From positions 1-27,017 of IMG/VR virus record IMGVR_UViG_3300020197_000128: a stretch of 27,017 bases of DNA. One strand, 5' to 3'. Shown piece after piece: positions 6,124 to 13,916 of this stretch. Made by a program: the position numbers and the translations under genes. The notes under the pieces are model-generated. The model was given only the letters and a program-made list of their open reading frames with translations. It had not been told where the DNA came from and searched no databases. Every line of letters starts with the position of its first letter. Within the stretch, counting starts at the first letter, position 1. Origin of the DNA: a virus.

Positions 6124-6634
6124 AATTGTCAGGATAATTGTGTAAATCGGCCACAACCTTTTCTTGCCCCGCAATAATATCGTACATCGCCTTAATGACT
6201 GAGCCGTGTGAAACAACGAGCAGCTTTGGATGATCTTCTTCCAAAATATAATGTCGCATTCGGCTGACGAATTCATCCTCATTTTCCATAAAGAAATGAA
6301 AATCTTCTTCGTGATGCCAATGGAAATGATTGTATTCAAGCTTTCTATTTACGACTTTACATTCGTCGTAACTCATCATGATTTCTCTGGGACCGGACTT
6401 AACTTGAAAGTCGATGCCAGTTAAGCTGTGAATAATGTCGGAAGTTTGCAAGCAGCGATGATAAGGTGAAGTAATACCAACAAATTCATGTATATCTGGA
6501 ATATGATCCCTAAGAAATCTACCTGTTTTAACCGCTTGTTCTACTCCCCGTGGAGTTAATTCACTATCCAGATTTGTTGTAAGTTTGATGTTGTAGTGGC
6601 TTTCTCCGTGCCTCACGAAAATATAATCTTTCAT
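6062..6634 (-). CDS. histidine phosphatase superfamily (phosphoglycerate-mutase-like) protein
   Basis: A 190-aa protein with the RHGE signature at 8-11 (catalytic His9), LTPRG at 26-30, an acid candidate in GPRE (81-84) and the second histidine in VVSHGS (140-145). This is the branch-1 histidine phosphatase fold, which moves phosphate through a phosphohistidine; substrates range from sugar phosphates to nucleotides and proteins and cannot be told here. Its ATG overlaps the stop of the upstream DDAH-type gene (ATGA), so they form one translation unit and may act in one pathway. The last 20 codons were copied to 5188-5250. Confidence 0.9.
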   Translation of the reverse strand: MKDYIFVRHGESHYNIKLTTNLDSELTPRGVEQAVKTGRFLRDHIPDIHEFVGITSPYHRCLQTSDIIHSLTGIDFQVKSGPREIMMSYDECKVVNRKLEYNHFHWHHEEDFHFFMENEDEFVSRMRHYILEEDHPKLLVVSHGSVIKAMYDIIAGQEKVVADLHNYPDNCSVAYIQNQKTVHWNHLPWA

Positions 6635-7440
6635 TCAAATTCATCCAATCTCAAAGTGAGACACTTACAGGCACCACCCGCTTTTATAAACTCTGACATA
6701 TCAATATGATACACTTCGTAGCCCAATCTTTCAAGCTGTTTGTAGGTGTTTTCGCAACCACTTGGCATTACAATTTTGTTTCCTAAGCAAACAGCATTGC
6801 ACGCAAATTTCTTTGCATCTTCTTCACAAACATTGATGTAATCTAAAGTATTTTCAATCTTTTGTGCAATGTCTTGAGAAAAAGCTGGAAGGTATGTCAA
6901 TACAAAGCCATCTTTCAAAGGACAAAAACAAGTGTCAAGATGATAAAAATAAGGATCGACTAAACGCATAGAATGAATTGTCATTCTGCCAAGATTTAAT
7001 CTAACTTCTTCATCTTCGCAAAGAGCCATTTGATGGGAGCGAAATCCATGTCCTGCATAAAGATGATGATTACAAGAAAAAAGGGCATCGCCTGCCCCTT
7101 CAAAGAAATTTTTTACTTCGATTGTTTTGAATCCATTTTGTTCAAACCAAACTTTATAAAGTTGAGTTTCTGGGCGACGTTCTGGGTGGAAGAATTTTGA
7201 TAAATAAGCTGTATCTTTATAAATCAGAGCAGCATTCGCTGTGAAAACAATATCGGGCAAATTTAGCTGACCTTCCATCTCAAATATTTCTGCACCAAGT
7301 TCCTTCAGCATATTAACTAAATCTTCCCATTGACGTATGGCAAGTTGTGTGTCAACAAAAATTTCTTTGGGCTTCATCCAAGGATTGATTGAATAAGTTA
7401 CATCATAATAACTTGGTTTACACATAAGAATTTTTGCCAT
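6631..7440 (-). CDS. DDAH / arginine-deiminase-type amidinohydrolase (guanidino-modifying enzyme)
   Basis: A 269-aa protein with the pentein-fold signature of dimethylarginine dimethylaminohydrolase and relatives: PDIVFTANA (62-70), FFEGAGD (112-118), H167-x-D169 in YHLDTCFCPL, and the catalytic Cys260 in GGACKCLTL. Family enzymes hydrolyse guanidino groups of arginine, methylarginine or related compounds through a Cys thiouronium intermediate. Length (about 255-275) is normal and all catalytic positions are present, so it should be active; the exact substrate is not readable. I prefer the ATG at 7440 (GGAAC box 5 nt upstream) over the one at 7452. It is coupled to the histidine phosphatase by an ATGA overlap. 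Confidence 0.87.
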   Translation of the reverse strand: MAKILMCKPSYYDVTYSINPWMKPKEIFVDTQLAIRQWEDLVNMLKELGAEIFEMEGQLNLPDIVFTANAALIYKDTAYLSKFFHPERRPETQLYKVWFEQNGFKTIEVKNFFEGAGDALFSCNHHLYAGHGFRSHQMALCEDEEVRLNLGRMTIHSMRLVDPYFYHLDTCFCPLKDGFVLTYLPAFSQDIAQKIENTLDYINVCEEDAKKFACNAVCLGNKIVMPSGCENTYKQLERLGYEVYHIDMSEFIKAGGACKCLTLRLDEFE

Positions 7441-7475
7441 ATTTTGTTCCATAACAAAATTTCACTAATATAATT

Positions 7476-7745
7476 TCAATTTTTGAAGGCCATTAACCTT
7501 AAAAGATCGCCAATAGTTCCGCCTTGGGAACTATCTATACGAGCCAAAACACTTCCCTGTATGTCTTCAGGTAATGCAGAGAATTCTCCCAGAGATTGTA
7601 ATTTTTGCTTCAAATTATCTTTATTGAAGGTGTCCAGACCCTGAGACAGACCTTTTTTTACATCTAGCCCTAAGTAATTTAAGATTACATTGCGATAAAA
7701 GTCAAAATCTTTTTCTTCAGATTCTAGCCATTGTCTAAATTTCAT
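7476..7745 (-). CDS. unknown protein with capsid-targeting-like N-terminus, 89 aa
   Basis: ATG at 7745 (TTAAG just upstream is a weak ribosome site). N-terminus MKFRQWLESEEKD matches the shared tag. The remainder is helical (FYRNVILNYLGLDVKKGL, LKQKLQSLGEF, GDLLRLMAF) with no cysteines and no known motif. It lies 36 bp upstream of the DDAH-type gene on the same strand and just after a tiny membrane protein gene. Function unknown. Confidence 0.75.
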   Translation of the reverse strand: MKFRQWLESEEKDFDFYRNVILNYLGLDVKKGLSQGLDTFNKDNLKQKLQSLGEFSALPEDIQGSVLARIDSSQGGTIGDLLRLMAFKN

Positions 7746-7750
7746 CTTAA

Positions 7751-7864
7751 TTAAAACCTAAATGTGTTATTTTCTCTAATTGCCTGTTCGTGACCAACGT
7801 AATAATCAATTGCAAACCCGATAATAATGCCGAGAATGGTCGCCAAAATTCCTTCTTGTTTCAT
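7751..7864 (-). CDS. 37-aa single-span membrane protein
   Basis: ATG at 7864 with GGAAG 9 nt upstream; TAA at 7753-7751, only 5 bp before the next gene. The sequence has a short N-terminus (MKQEG), one hydrophobic helix (ILATILGIIIGFAIDYYVG, about residues 6-24) and a polar tail, the form of small phage membrane proteins such as holin-like or envelope-modifying peptides. No specific family recognised. Confidence 0.62.
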   Translation of the reverse strand: MKQEGILATILGIIIGFAIDYYVGHEQAIRENNTFRF

Positions 7865-7908
7865 TTTATGTGCTTCCAACAACTTGAACTCTGCTGATAT
7901 ATAGATGT

Positions 7909-8727
7909 ATGAACAAATTAAGTTTTAGACGCTGGGCGATTTTGAAAGAATGGGCGGATTTCGGATTCGAGAAGAAATTATCTGATTTCAAAGCAAACCA
8001 ATTAGGCGGAACAATTCCACACGAGGGTTCCCGGCCAATTGATCCTATTGATTCCGAAATTATCACCGATGAATTAAATCGCCTACCTCCATTGGGTTAC
8101 TTTTCTTGCCGATCTAAAATGTCGAATTTATTGGAGTGGGGATATGACGTTGGAGCGTTGCAGGTTTTTATCAGCCCGCTCGGTTCCTACAAAACCATCA
8201 TCCGTCGAAAAACTAGAGACTTACAAGGAGAAGAAACGTGGGTTTGCAAAGATGTCGTTGACTTCAAAGAAAACGAACACAATGACAATGAAATTCCGTT
8301 AGCGCACAAGATATATAACCATCTCCATGAGCTTCACAAAGAAGAATTGGATTCTCCTAAACCAGAATATAAAGATTTTGACAAATTGGCTCACGCCATA
8401 TTTAGCGAAGTTAGACGGAATTATCCAGCTTACTGCATGTTTCCTGTTGGCATGAAGAAAATAGATGAGGGATACTACAAGATCATTTACGAATTCCGTG
8501 GTCACGGCGTAGAAGCACCGGGCGGAAACAGGGCAGAACAATTCAATATTGACGTGTTTTGGGACAAGAACAAAGGATTGGTTAAGTGTTGGGGATATAA
8601 CATAGATTCCAAGGTTCGTCAGCACACTTGGGCAGTTCAGCCATCAGAGTTTGAAGAGTGGTTTGCTCCTACCCAAGACATAAAAAAAACAGTGTGGATA
8701 ATAAAAACAATCTTGATGACGTACTAA
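7909..8727 (+). CDS. unknown protein with capsid-targeting-like N-terminus, 272 aa
   Basis: ATG at 7909. It begins MNKLSFRRWAILKEW, a variant of the shared tag (F-x-x-W-x-x-x-K-E); the same first six residues open the broken ART-like gene at 5499. The body is mixed alpha/beta, with segments such as QVFISPLGSYKTIIRR, YKIIYEFRGHGVEAPGG and IDVFWDKNKGLVKCWGYNI, suggesting one or two beta-rich domains. No catalytic motif recognised. It is divergent from the minus-strand block and precedes the carbamoyltransferase by 45 bp. Confidence 0.75.
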   Translation: MNKLSFRRWAILKEWADFGFEKKLSDFKANQLGGTIPHEGSRPIDPIDSEIITDELNRLPPLGYFSCRSKMSNLLEWGYDVGALQVFISPLGSYKTIIRRKTRDLQGEETWVCKDVVDFKENEHNDNEIPLAHKIYNHLHELHKEELDSPKPEYKDFDKLAHAIFSEVRRNYPAYCMFPVGMKKIDEGYYKIIYEFRGHGVEAPGGNRAEQFNIDVFWDKNKGLVKCWGYNIDSKVRQHTWAVQPSEFEEWFAPTQDIKKTVWIIKTILMTY

Positions 8728-8772
8728 AAAATTGATATACTTTACCAGTTTTTGTGTAAGAGAACCAATAAA

Positions 8773-9669
8773 ATGAAAAACTTCTTGTCGGTGAAACAAC
8801 TGGACCGTGACAAGATTGAAAAACTACTAAATTCGGCAATGGAAATCGAAAATACGTTCCATGCACACCCTCACTTCCGGTTCGACCAATCGGATAAGAC
8901 AATGGCTTCTTTCTTTGGTGAAGCCTCTACTCGAACAAGACTTTCTTTTGAAAGAGCCATGCATTGGCTCGGCGGATCGGTAATCACAGCAGCAGACGCT
9001 TCGACATCTTCTTCTCTAAGGAAAGGCGAAAGTATCCGTGATACACTTTATACCCTTTCCCAATATTCAGATGTAATTGTCTTTCGTCACCCGGATGAAA
9101 ATTGGGTTAAAGACGCAGATGCATCATCAGTGCCAATCATAAATGCTGGAAATGGCAGCGACGAACATCCCACTCAAGCGATGTTGGATTTGTTGACGAT
9201 CCACAAAAAATTCGGTCGCACATCAAATCTCAAATTCCTTTTCTGCGGCGATTTGCGTCATAGCCGCACAGTAAAATCACTGATTCAGCTTCTAAAACTA
9301 TACGACAATAATCAGTTTTTGTTGTGCCCTGCGAAGCATCCAGAATACAGCTTTGACTATCAAGAAAATGATGGGTCATATGTAGACAATGTGGCTGACG
9401 TATCCGATGCCGACGTAATTTACATGACTCGAATCCAAGACGAACGATTTCCGGGCATCGACACCAAAACCTTAAAATTTCCCATTTTAACAAGAAAATT
9501 TGTAGAGAATTTAGGTCAAAACGCAATAATCTTACATCCTCTTCCGAGGCGTGGAGAAATACATACCGATGTAGATGAGGATTATAGAGCCGTTTACAAA
9601 GACAAACAAATAAGAAACGGATTATATATAAGGATAGCAATATTAAAGGAATTACTAAGTCATGTTTAA
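8773..9669 (+). CDS. pyrB: aspartate carbamoyltransferase, catalytic chain
   Basis: A 298-aa protein with all main ATCase motifs: carbamoyl-phosphate site STRTR (52-56), the 80s-loop Ser/Lys (SLRKGES, Lys84), HPTQ (132-135), GDLRHSRTV (159-167), the TRIQDERF aspartate-side segment and HPLPR near the C-terminus. It would condense carbamoyl phosphate with aspartate, the first committed step of pyrimidine synthesis. Length is normal (about 300-310) and nothing is missing. I prefer ATG at 8773 (AAGAGA about 10 nt upstream) to the TTG at 8752. No regulatory chain (PyrI) is nearby. The stop overlaps the next start by 8 nt. A host-derived metabolic gene; with dCMP deaminase it points to pyrimidine supply. 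Confidence 0.95.
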   Translation: MKNFLSVKQLDRDKIEKLLNSAMEIENTFHAHPHFRFDQSDKTMASFFGEASTRTRLSFERAMHWLGGSVITAADASTSSSLRKGESIRDTLYTLSQYSDVIVFRHPDENWVKDADASSVPIINAGNGSDEHPTQAMLDLLTIHKKFGRTSNLKFLFCGDLRHSRTVKSLIQLLKLYDNNQFLLCPAKHPEYSFDYQENDGSYVDNVADVSDADVIYMTRIQDERFPGIDTKTLKFPILTRKFVENLGQNAIILHPLPRRGEIHTDVDEDYRAVYKDKQIRNGLYIRIAILKELLSHV

Positions 9670-10210
9670 GAAGAACCTTTTAAATTTCGCCATTGCAACG
9701 TTATTGCTTTTAGTAGCTGCAATTTATTTTAGCAAAGAGCAGTTTAATCATTCTGGGCCTCAGCAAAACATTTGGGGCAATGTTCAAGCTAACGATATTC
9801 CAAATCCAAATCCTCCTGTAATAACGCCTCCCGATAATGGTTCGCTGGTAATCACGACTTACGAGGAAGCCTTGACAGAGGCCAAGCGATCTGACCGAAA
9901 GATATTGATAGTCTTTGGTGCTAATTGGTGTGCATGGTGTCACAAGCTCAAAGAGACTGTGAAAAGTCCAGAAGTAAAAAAGGCTATAGATGATGGAAAT
10001 ATAATTTACATTTATGTGGACACTGACAACAGAAAAGATTTGGCTCGCAAGTACAATGTGAATGCAATTCCAGCTTATGTCTTAATTGACAAGAATGAAA
10101 ACACAATTCGTTCGGGTTCGGGTTTCAAAGACCCGACAAATTTTGCAAACTGGCTGTTGGGACGTTGGGGAACCAATCAAGGTTTTTTGACTTGGCTCTT
10201 TGGAAGATAA
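9662..10210 (+). CDS. membrane-anchored thioredoxin-fold protein
   Basis: A 182-aa protein with a short basic start, one hydrophobic segment (about 8-23, a signal anchor or uncleaved signal), a proline/asparagine-rich linker (about 41-60) and a thioredoxin domain with active site WCAWC (89-93) and cis-proline in AIPAYVLID (Pro138). The domain most resembles thioredoxin_7/DsbD-gamma-type proteins facing the periplasm. It could reduce or form disulfides in virion or envelope proteins. The ATG lies within the end of pyrB (8-nt overlap), so it is translated with it, though no metabolic link is evident. Topology implies a Gram-negative-like envelope, which is inference. Confidence 0.9.
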   Translation: MFKKNLLNFAIATLLLLVAAIYFSKEQFNHSGPQQNIWGNVQANDIPNPNPPVITPPDNGSLVITTYEEALTEAKRSDRKILIVFGANWCAWCHKLKETVKSPEVKKAIDDGNIIYIYVDTDNRKDLARKYNVNAIPAYVLIDKNENTIRSGSGFKDPTNFANWLLGRWGTNQGFLTWLFGR

Positions 10211-10227
10211 CGGGTCTAAATAATTGA

Positions 10228-10911
10228 ATGAAAAACTTTCGTGAATGGCTGTTGTTACGAGAAAAAGCCAATATGGCCAATACAGGTTATATGGAAGGTA
10301 TGGTCGGACGAGATGAACTAAATGATTATCGTGGACTACACCAAGCTCCAGACCAAAGCAACGGCTCCCCTATGTACGACGTTACTAAAAACGGAACTTA
10401 TTCAGATGATTTCTACTCCCAAAACGCCGTTAGGTATTATGGAGACGGACAAATTTTTGATAACGAATCTATTTACTTGGTACAGTCCCTACGAGGCAAA
10501 CCAAATGCTTCAGTCAAAATTTATCGGGCTGTGCCAAAAGTTATCACTAATCAAGAAAAAATTAATGACTTAGACTGGCAAATGAAGTACATCCTAAAAT
10601 ATGGTCGCTTGCCACCGCATGTTAATACCTCATTAGATAAGTATAAGTATTACGACTACATCCATAAAGAAATCGAATCGTTAAGTTCTCAACCAATAAT
10701 CCCTGATAATAAAATCTCTATCAATCCGGGTGATTGGGTGACAACTACACGTCGCTATGCCCAAATGCACGGACAAGGGACACTTAAAAACCAATATCGC
10801 ATTTTGACTAAAACTGTTAAGGCTAAAGATTTGTATACAGACGGGAATAGCGTCCACGAATGGGGTTACAACCCACAGGATGGCGGATCGGGGAGTAATG
10901 CGAGCAATTAA
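10228..10911 (+). CDS. putative ADP-ribosyltransferase with capsid-targeting-like N-terminus
   Basis: A 227-aa protein. N-terminus MKNFREWLLLREKA is the clearest copy of the shared tag. The C-terminal half follows the R-S-E plan of ARTs: VKIYRAVP (Arg100), GDWVTTTRRYAQMHG (the Ser-Thr-Ser-like strand, 169-182) and SVHEWGYNP (Glu211). ARTs transfer ADP-ribose from NAD+ to protein, RNA or DNA; T4 Alt is an ART packaged in the head and injected to modify host RNA polymerase. A tagged ART here would be the same idea with a different enzyme. Its stop overlaps that of the converging ART-like gene by 4 nt. The ART call rests on motif order only and could be wrong; the tag is directly visible. Confidence 0.72.
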   Translation: MKNFREWLLLREKANMANTGYMEGMVGRDELNDYRGLHQAPDQSNGSPMYDVTKNGTYSDDFYSQNAVRYYGDGQIFDNESIYLVQSLRGKPNASVKIYRAVPKVITNQEKINDLDWQMKYILKYGRLPPHVNTSLDKYKYYDYIHKEIESLSSQPIIPDNKISINPGDWVTTTRRYAQMHGQGTLKNQYRILTKTVKAKDLYTDGNSVHEWGYNPQDGGSGSNASN

Positions 10912-11291
10912 AGTTCTTTTTTGACGTATTCTTTGCTTAAAATTTTGATATTTTTGGGATTAAAAACGAACCCGTCAAAATGACCATCTTCATCGGGCAA
11001 AATGGCTCCATCATAGCCCAATTGTCTCAATTGATCCAAGAGATATTTTTGGTATTCATCCCATCCTGCTGGGTTGTTAATGGTTACTTCTAAAGTATAA
11101 ATTATTTTATTGCCAGCAGCGCCTTTATTTCCATTCAATAGTTCTTGTTTGTCAGAAGTGAACCAGACAATTTTTTGAAGTGCCTGTTTAAAATTGAATC
11201 TTGAAAATTCATTGTTGCTGCTGTGGTAAACAATTATTTTTTTAGAATCGTTTTCTTTTATCAACCATTTTTTGAAGCCAATTTTCATCAT
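10908..11291 (-). CDS. ART-PolyVal/AcrIF11-type ADP-ribosyltransferase-like protein with capsid-targeting-like N-terminus
   Basis: A 127-aa protein starting MMKIGFKKWLIKEND (shared tag), followed at once by a compact ART-like domain: VYHSS (His23), F-x-x-F-x-F, IVWFTSDKQE (42-50), YTLEVTINNPAGW, then GYDGAI (92-97) and FVFNPKNIKIL near the end. This order is that of the small ARTs found in phage polyvalent proteins and in the anti-CRISPR AcrIF11. Such enzymes modify a host protein by mono-ADP-ribosylation. It faces the other ART-like gene tail to tail with a 4-nt overlap. A late-like ATTAAATA box lies 30 nt upstream. Domain call fairly firm; target unknown. Confidence 0.77.
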   Translation of the reverse strand: MMKIGFKKWLIKENDSKKIIVYHSSNNEFSRFNFKQALQKIVWFTSDKQELLNGNKGAAGNKIIYTLEVTINNPAGWDEYQKYLLDQLRQLGYDGAILPDEDGHFDGFVFNPKNIKILSKEYVKKEL

Positions 11292-11320
11292 GTAGTTTAG
11301 TTATGTTATAAAAAGCAAAT

Positions 11321-11328
11321 TATTTAAT
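11321..11328 (-). promoter_or_regulatory. late-promoter-like box ATTAAATA
   Basis: TAAATA core 29 nt before the ATG of the ART-PolyVal-like gene, similar spacing to the exact box at 1188. Two mismatches to TATAAATA in AT-rich DNA, so a weak candidate. Confidence 0.25.
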
Positions 11329-11425
11329 CGACGCAATTCTCAAAATGACAGTTGGAATTTTTCCGAAAAATCAAAATTGCAATTGCTATATAAAATATCA
11401 ATTTTCTTCAAATAACTTGAATATT

Positions 11426-11743
11426 ATGTCAAAATCAGCAGCAGCAACAACAACAACAACAATAGAAAAATTAGACACTACAAAAAATTATCCAAGTTTA
11501 TTTGGTAGTCATGCTTCAATGATTTGTGAAGATTTGACTAATCGTTTGACTGATCCAACTTTAGTTATTTTGAAAGACAATGATGGTTACTATATGACAA
11601 AAAAAGACAGATTAGACAACGGTAGTGCTGATCCTTATCGCTGGACTACATGCGAACATAAAGTGTTGTTGCTAAAGAGCTTATTCCCAAATCACAAGAT
11701 TCATTGTTTTGATAATAAAATAATATTTGAAGAACGAGACTGA
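11426..11743 (+). CDS. unknown protein, 105 aa
   Basis: I choose the ATG at 11426; an upstream in-frame ATG at 11345 would add 27 residues of poor protein quality over what looks like promoter DNA (TATATAAAATATC). The protein starts MSKSAAATTTTTIEKL, a low-complexity Ala/Thr stretch read from a GCA/ACA codon run that could slip, followed by a compact domain (PSLFGSHASMICEDLTNRL, LVILKDNDGYYMTKKDRL, RWTTCEHKVLLLKSLFPNHK). No motif recognised. The gene at 11756 follows after 12 bp. Confidence 0.6.
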   Translation: MSKSAAATTTTTIEKLDTTKNYPSLFGSHASMICEDLTNRLTDPTLVILKDNDGYYMTKKDRLDNGSADPYRWTTCEHKVLLLKSLFPNHKIHCFDNKIIFEERD

Positions 11744-11755
11744 ATATATACATTT

Positions 11756-12367
11756 ATGAAAACATTTATAGAATGGCTGCAATCAACTCTCGGAACCGAG
11801 TATGTTGATGAAACACAAATAGATGCTTTATACGACAAAGCAAAATATTCTGTCAGATTGGTTCAGCTATACGACCAGAGTCTGCCAATAGATCAAAGAC
11901 TATTGCTTAATATAAGTACAATTGCCACACTTAATACAGGCGTATATGGGATGTATACCTCTAGTGAAGATAGAAAAGTAGTTGGGACAAATTTGATGTC
12001 AAAGATAAGAATGAAATTTGGAGATGAAATTTTACAAAGTCAAAAAATAAACAATATTCCAACGGCTATTATCAAAAAATATATTCCAGATATTGACACA
12101 AAACAAATTAAATCATCAGATGTGATTCATGTAAATGTTCAAAAGCATTTACAACAACATGGTGATTCTCTTGAGGCCGTTCTTGAAATAGCCAACACAA
12201 TAGTGCATGAATGTACTCATGAATTAGAAAGACAAACAACAGGCACTACAAGTGAATCCGGACCTGTTCAAGCAGAAAGAAGATTTATGGATTGGGTAAA
12301 TAGAAATTGGAAAACGATTATCACTAGAATCCCTCAACTCGCAACATTTAAAAGAAAACAGGTTTAA
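11756..12367 (+). CDS. HExxH zinc metallopeptidase-like protein with capsid-targeting-like N-terminus
   Basis: A 203-aa protein beginning MKTFIEWLQSTLG (shared tag). A helix ANTIVHECTHELERQ carries the zincin motif HECTH (151-155); Glu174 in PVQAERRF, 19 residues on, is a plausible third ligand, as in gluzincins. The helical N-terminal part has no known motif. Zincin peptidases hydrolyse peptide bonds with a His-His-Glu bound zinc; a packaged peptidase could act in head maturation or, after injection, on host proteins. No signal peptide. The family beyond the zincin signature is not recognised, and a non-catalytic role cannot be excluded. Confidence 0.82.
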   Translation: MKTFIEWLQSTLGTEYVDETQIDALYDKAKYSVRLVQLYDQSLPIDQRLLLNISTIATLNTGVYGMYTSSEDRKVVGTNLMSKIRMKFGDEILQSQKINNIPTAIIKKYIPDIDTKQIKSSDVIHVNVQKHLQQHGDSLEAVLEIANTIVHECTHELERQTTGTTSESGPVQAERRFMDWVNRNWKTIITRIPQLATFKRKQV

Positions 12368-12404
12368 TTCTAACTCGGCTGACGGGCAACTATTTTGATT
12401 AAAA

Positions 12405-13193
12405 ATGAAATTAGGAATAGCTTATAATTCTTTTGATGGAATTGAACTTTTAGGTTATGCAATTGAAAGCATAAGAAAGGAAGTAGATTTCATTTGTTTA
12501 ATCAAACAAGAGATGTCTTTTCATGGCAATAAAGCCGATTTAAATGACTTAGAAGCAATTGACAAATTAAAAAAATATGGTTTGGCAGATTCAATAGTCA
12601 ATTATACTCCAAATTTATCTTTGTCGTCTAGAGAAAATGAAACAATTATAAGAAATTTAGGGTTAGATCAATCCATTGAGAACGGATGTTCTCATCATAT
12701 TTCGGCTGATGTGGATGAGTTTTATTTACCAAATCAATTAAAGTATGCAAAAGAAGCTGTTTTACAATTCGATTGCTCTATAGCTGAGAGTATTGATTAC
12801 TTTAAACATCCAACATGGAAAGTTGTCCCAGAACGGCGGAATTTAATTCCTCTTATTCATCCGGTTGAAAATAGATATGAAATGAATTTAAAATTCCCTT
12901 TTCCTGTAGACATAACACGGCGACAAGCAAAATACGATAAATGTTTAGTATTAGACCCAGAAAAATTTATAGTTCATCACATGACTTATGTTAGAAACAA
13001 CATTCACAAAAAAGCATTAAACAATATAAATCATAAAAACGACTTAAAAAATAATCTTAATGGATTTGATAAATACAAATTAGGGGACAGATTGGTTATG
13101 CCTCCTGATTATTTGAACAGAAAAACAGTAGAAACAATAAATTTATTCGGAATTGAGGTATTAAATGGGAGCATCGTCTACGACAGGAGTTAG
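12405..13193 (+). CDS. GT2-like glycosyltransferase
   Basis: A 262-aa protein with a GT-A-like start (MKLGIAYNSFDGIELLGYAI), a charged middle, and SADVDEFYLP (100-109) containing D102-x-D104, the metal and nucleotide-sugar binding motif of this fold. It resembles the group of short glycosyltransferases with DVDEF found in phages and polysaccharide clusters. Its last 29 nt overlap the start of the following gene, so a shared transcript is likely. Substrate unknown; together with the glycosyltransferases at 18230 and 25705 and the mutase at the window end it suggests glycan decoration by the phage. Confidence 0.75.
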   Translation: MKLGIAYNSFDGIELLGYAIESIRKEVDFICLIKQEMSFHGNKADLNDLEAIDKLKKYGLADSIVNYTPNLSLSSRENETIIRNLGLDQSIENGCSHHISADVDEFYLPNQLKYAKEAVLQFDCSIAESIDYFKHPTWKVVPERRNLIPLIHPVENRYEMNLKFPFPVDITRRQAKYDKCLVLDPEKFIVHHMTYVRNNIHKKALNNINHKNDLKNNLNGFDKYKLGDRLVMPPDYLNRKTVETINLFGIEVLNGSIVYDRS

Positions 13194-13542
13194 TGGAGTC
13201 GGGGATTCAAACCAAGCAACCACAAAAGATTTATCACGTTGGGAGCTTGGCCCACAAATTCTTTTGGCGGGCATTGCGACCTCTATTGAATTAGATGTTT
13301 CTGCATCGCCACCTTCTTATGGAGGAACCGTTATACTTCCAGAACCTTTGCTTGGTTTGGGAGAAGAGCATGTTGTTCTTTTAACCACATTGAATGGCGG
13401 AGCCGCCTATATTATTGACATGAACGACGAAGATTTAGATGGCGATGACGAAGATGATCATTTCACTGATTTTACGTTTCGAACTGACAGCGATTGTGAT
13501 GTTATGTACATAGTTACAAAAGTAGGGATAAGGCCAGATTAA
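13165..13542 (+). CDS. unknown beta-rich protein, tandem copy 1, 125 aa
   Basis: Starts MGASSTTGVSGVGDSNQAT (Ser/Gly/Thr-rich, flexible), then WELGPQILLAGI and a beta-rich domain (GTVILPEPLLG, EHVVLLTTLNGGAAYIIDM), an acidic run (DEDLDGDDEDD) and a conserved end (CDVMYIVTKVGIRPD). No enzyme motif. The form (flexible start, compact beta domain, strong similarity between neighbours) suggests a virion surface or decoration protein, but this is a guess. TTGAGG is the ribosome site. The acidic insert is longer than in copy 2, indicating expansion of Asp/Glu codons after duplication. Confidence 0.72.
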   Translation: MGASSTTGVSGVGDSNQATTKDLSRWELGPQILLAGIATSIELDVSASPPSYGGTVILPEPLLGLGEEHVVLLTTLNGGAAYIIDMNDEDLDGDDEDDHFTDFTFRTDSDCDVMYIVTKVGIRPD

Positions 13543-13568
13543 AATATTATTCGGAATTGAGGTTTCAA

Positions 13569-13916
13569 ATGGGAGCATCATCTACGACAGGTGTTAGTGG
13601 GGCCGGGGATTCAAACAAGGCAACTGTGAAACATTTATCACGTTGGGCACTTGGTCCACAAATTATTTTGGCTGGCATTGCAGGTTGTCACGTAGAATCG
13701 ATTGAAGGACAATTCATCGGAACTGTTGTGTTTCCAGAACCTTTGCCCGGTTCGGGAGAAGAGCATGTTGTTGTTTTAACCACATTAAATGGCGGCACCG
13801 CTTATGTTCTTGATATGGACACTGAAAATGATCATTTCACTGGGTTCATAATTATTGCCGATAATGATTGTGATGTTATGTACATAGTTACAAAAATAGG
13901 GATAAGACCAGATTAA
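13569..13916 (+). CDS. unknown beta-rich protein, tandem copy 2, 115 aa
   Basis: Paralogue of the preceding gene, sharing MGASSTTGVSG, GPQI.LAGI, LTTLNGG and CDVMYIVTK.GIRPD. I use the ATG at 13569, which aligns with copy 1 and has TTGAGG 7 nt upstream; an earlier in-frame start would lie within that box. The middle (residues about 38-50) and the acidic loop differ most from copy 1, while the core strands are kept, so both copies seem to be maintained proteins. Function unknown. Confidence 0.72.
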   Translation: MGASSTTGVSGAGDSNKATVKHLSRWALGPQIILAGIAGCHVESIEGQFIGTVVFPEPLPGSGEEHVVVLTTLNGGTAYVLDMDTENDHFTGFIIIADNDCDVMYIVTKIGIRPD

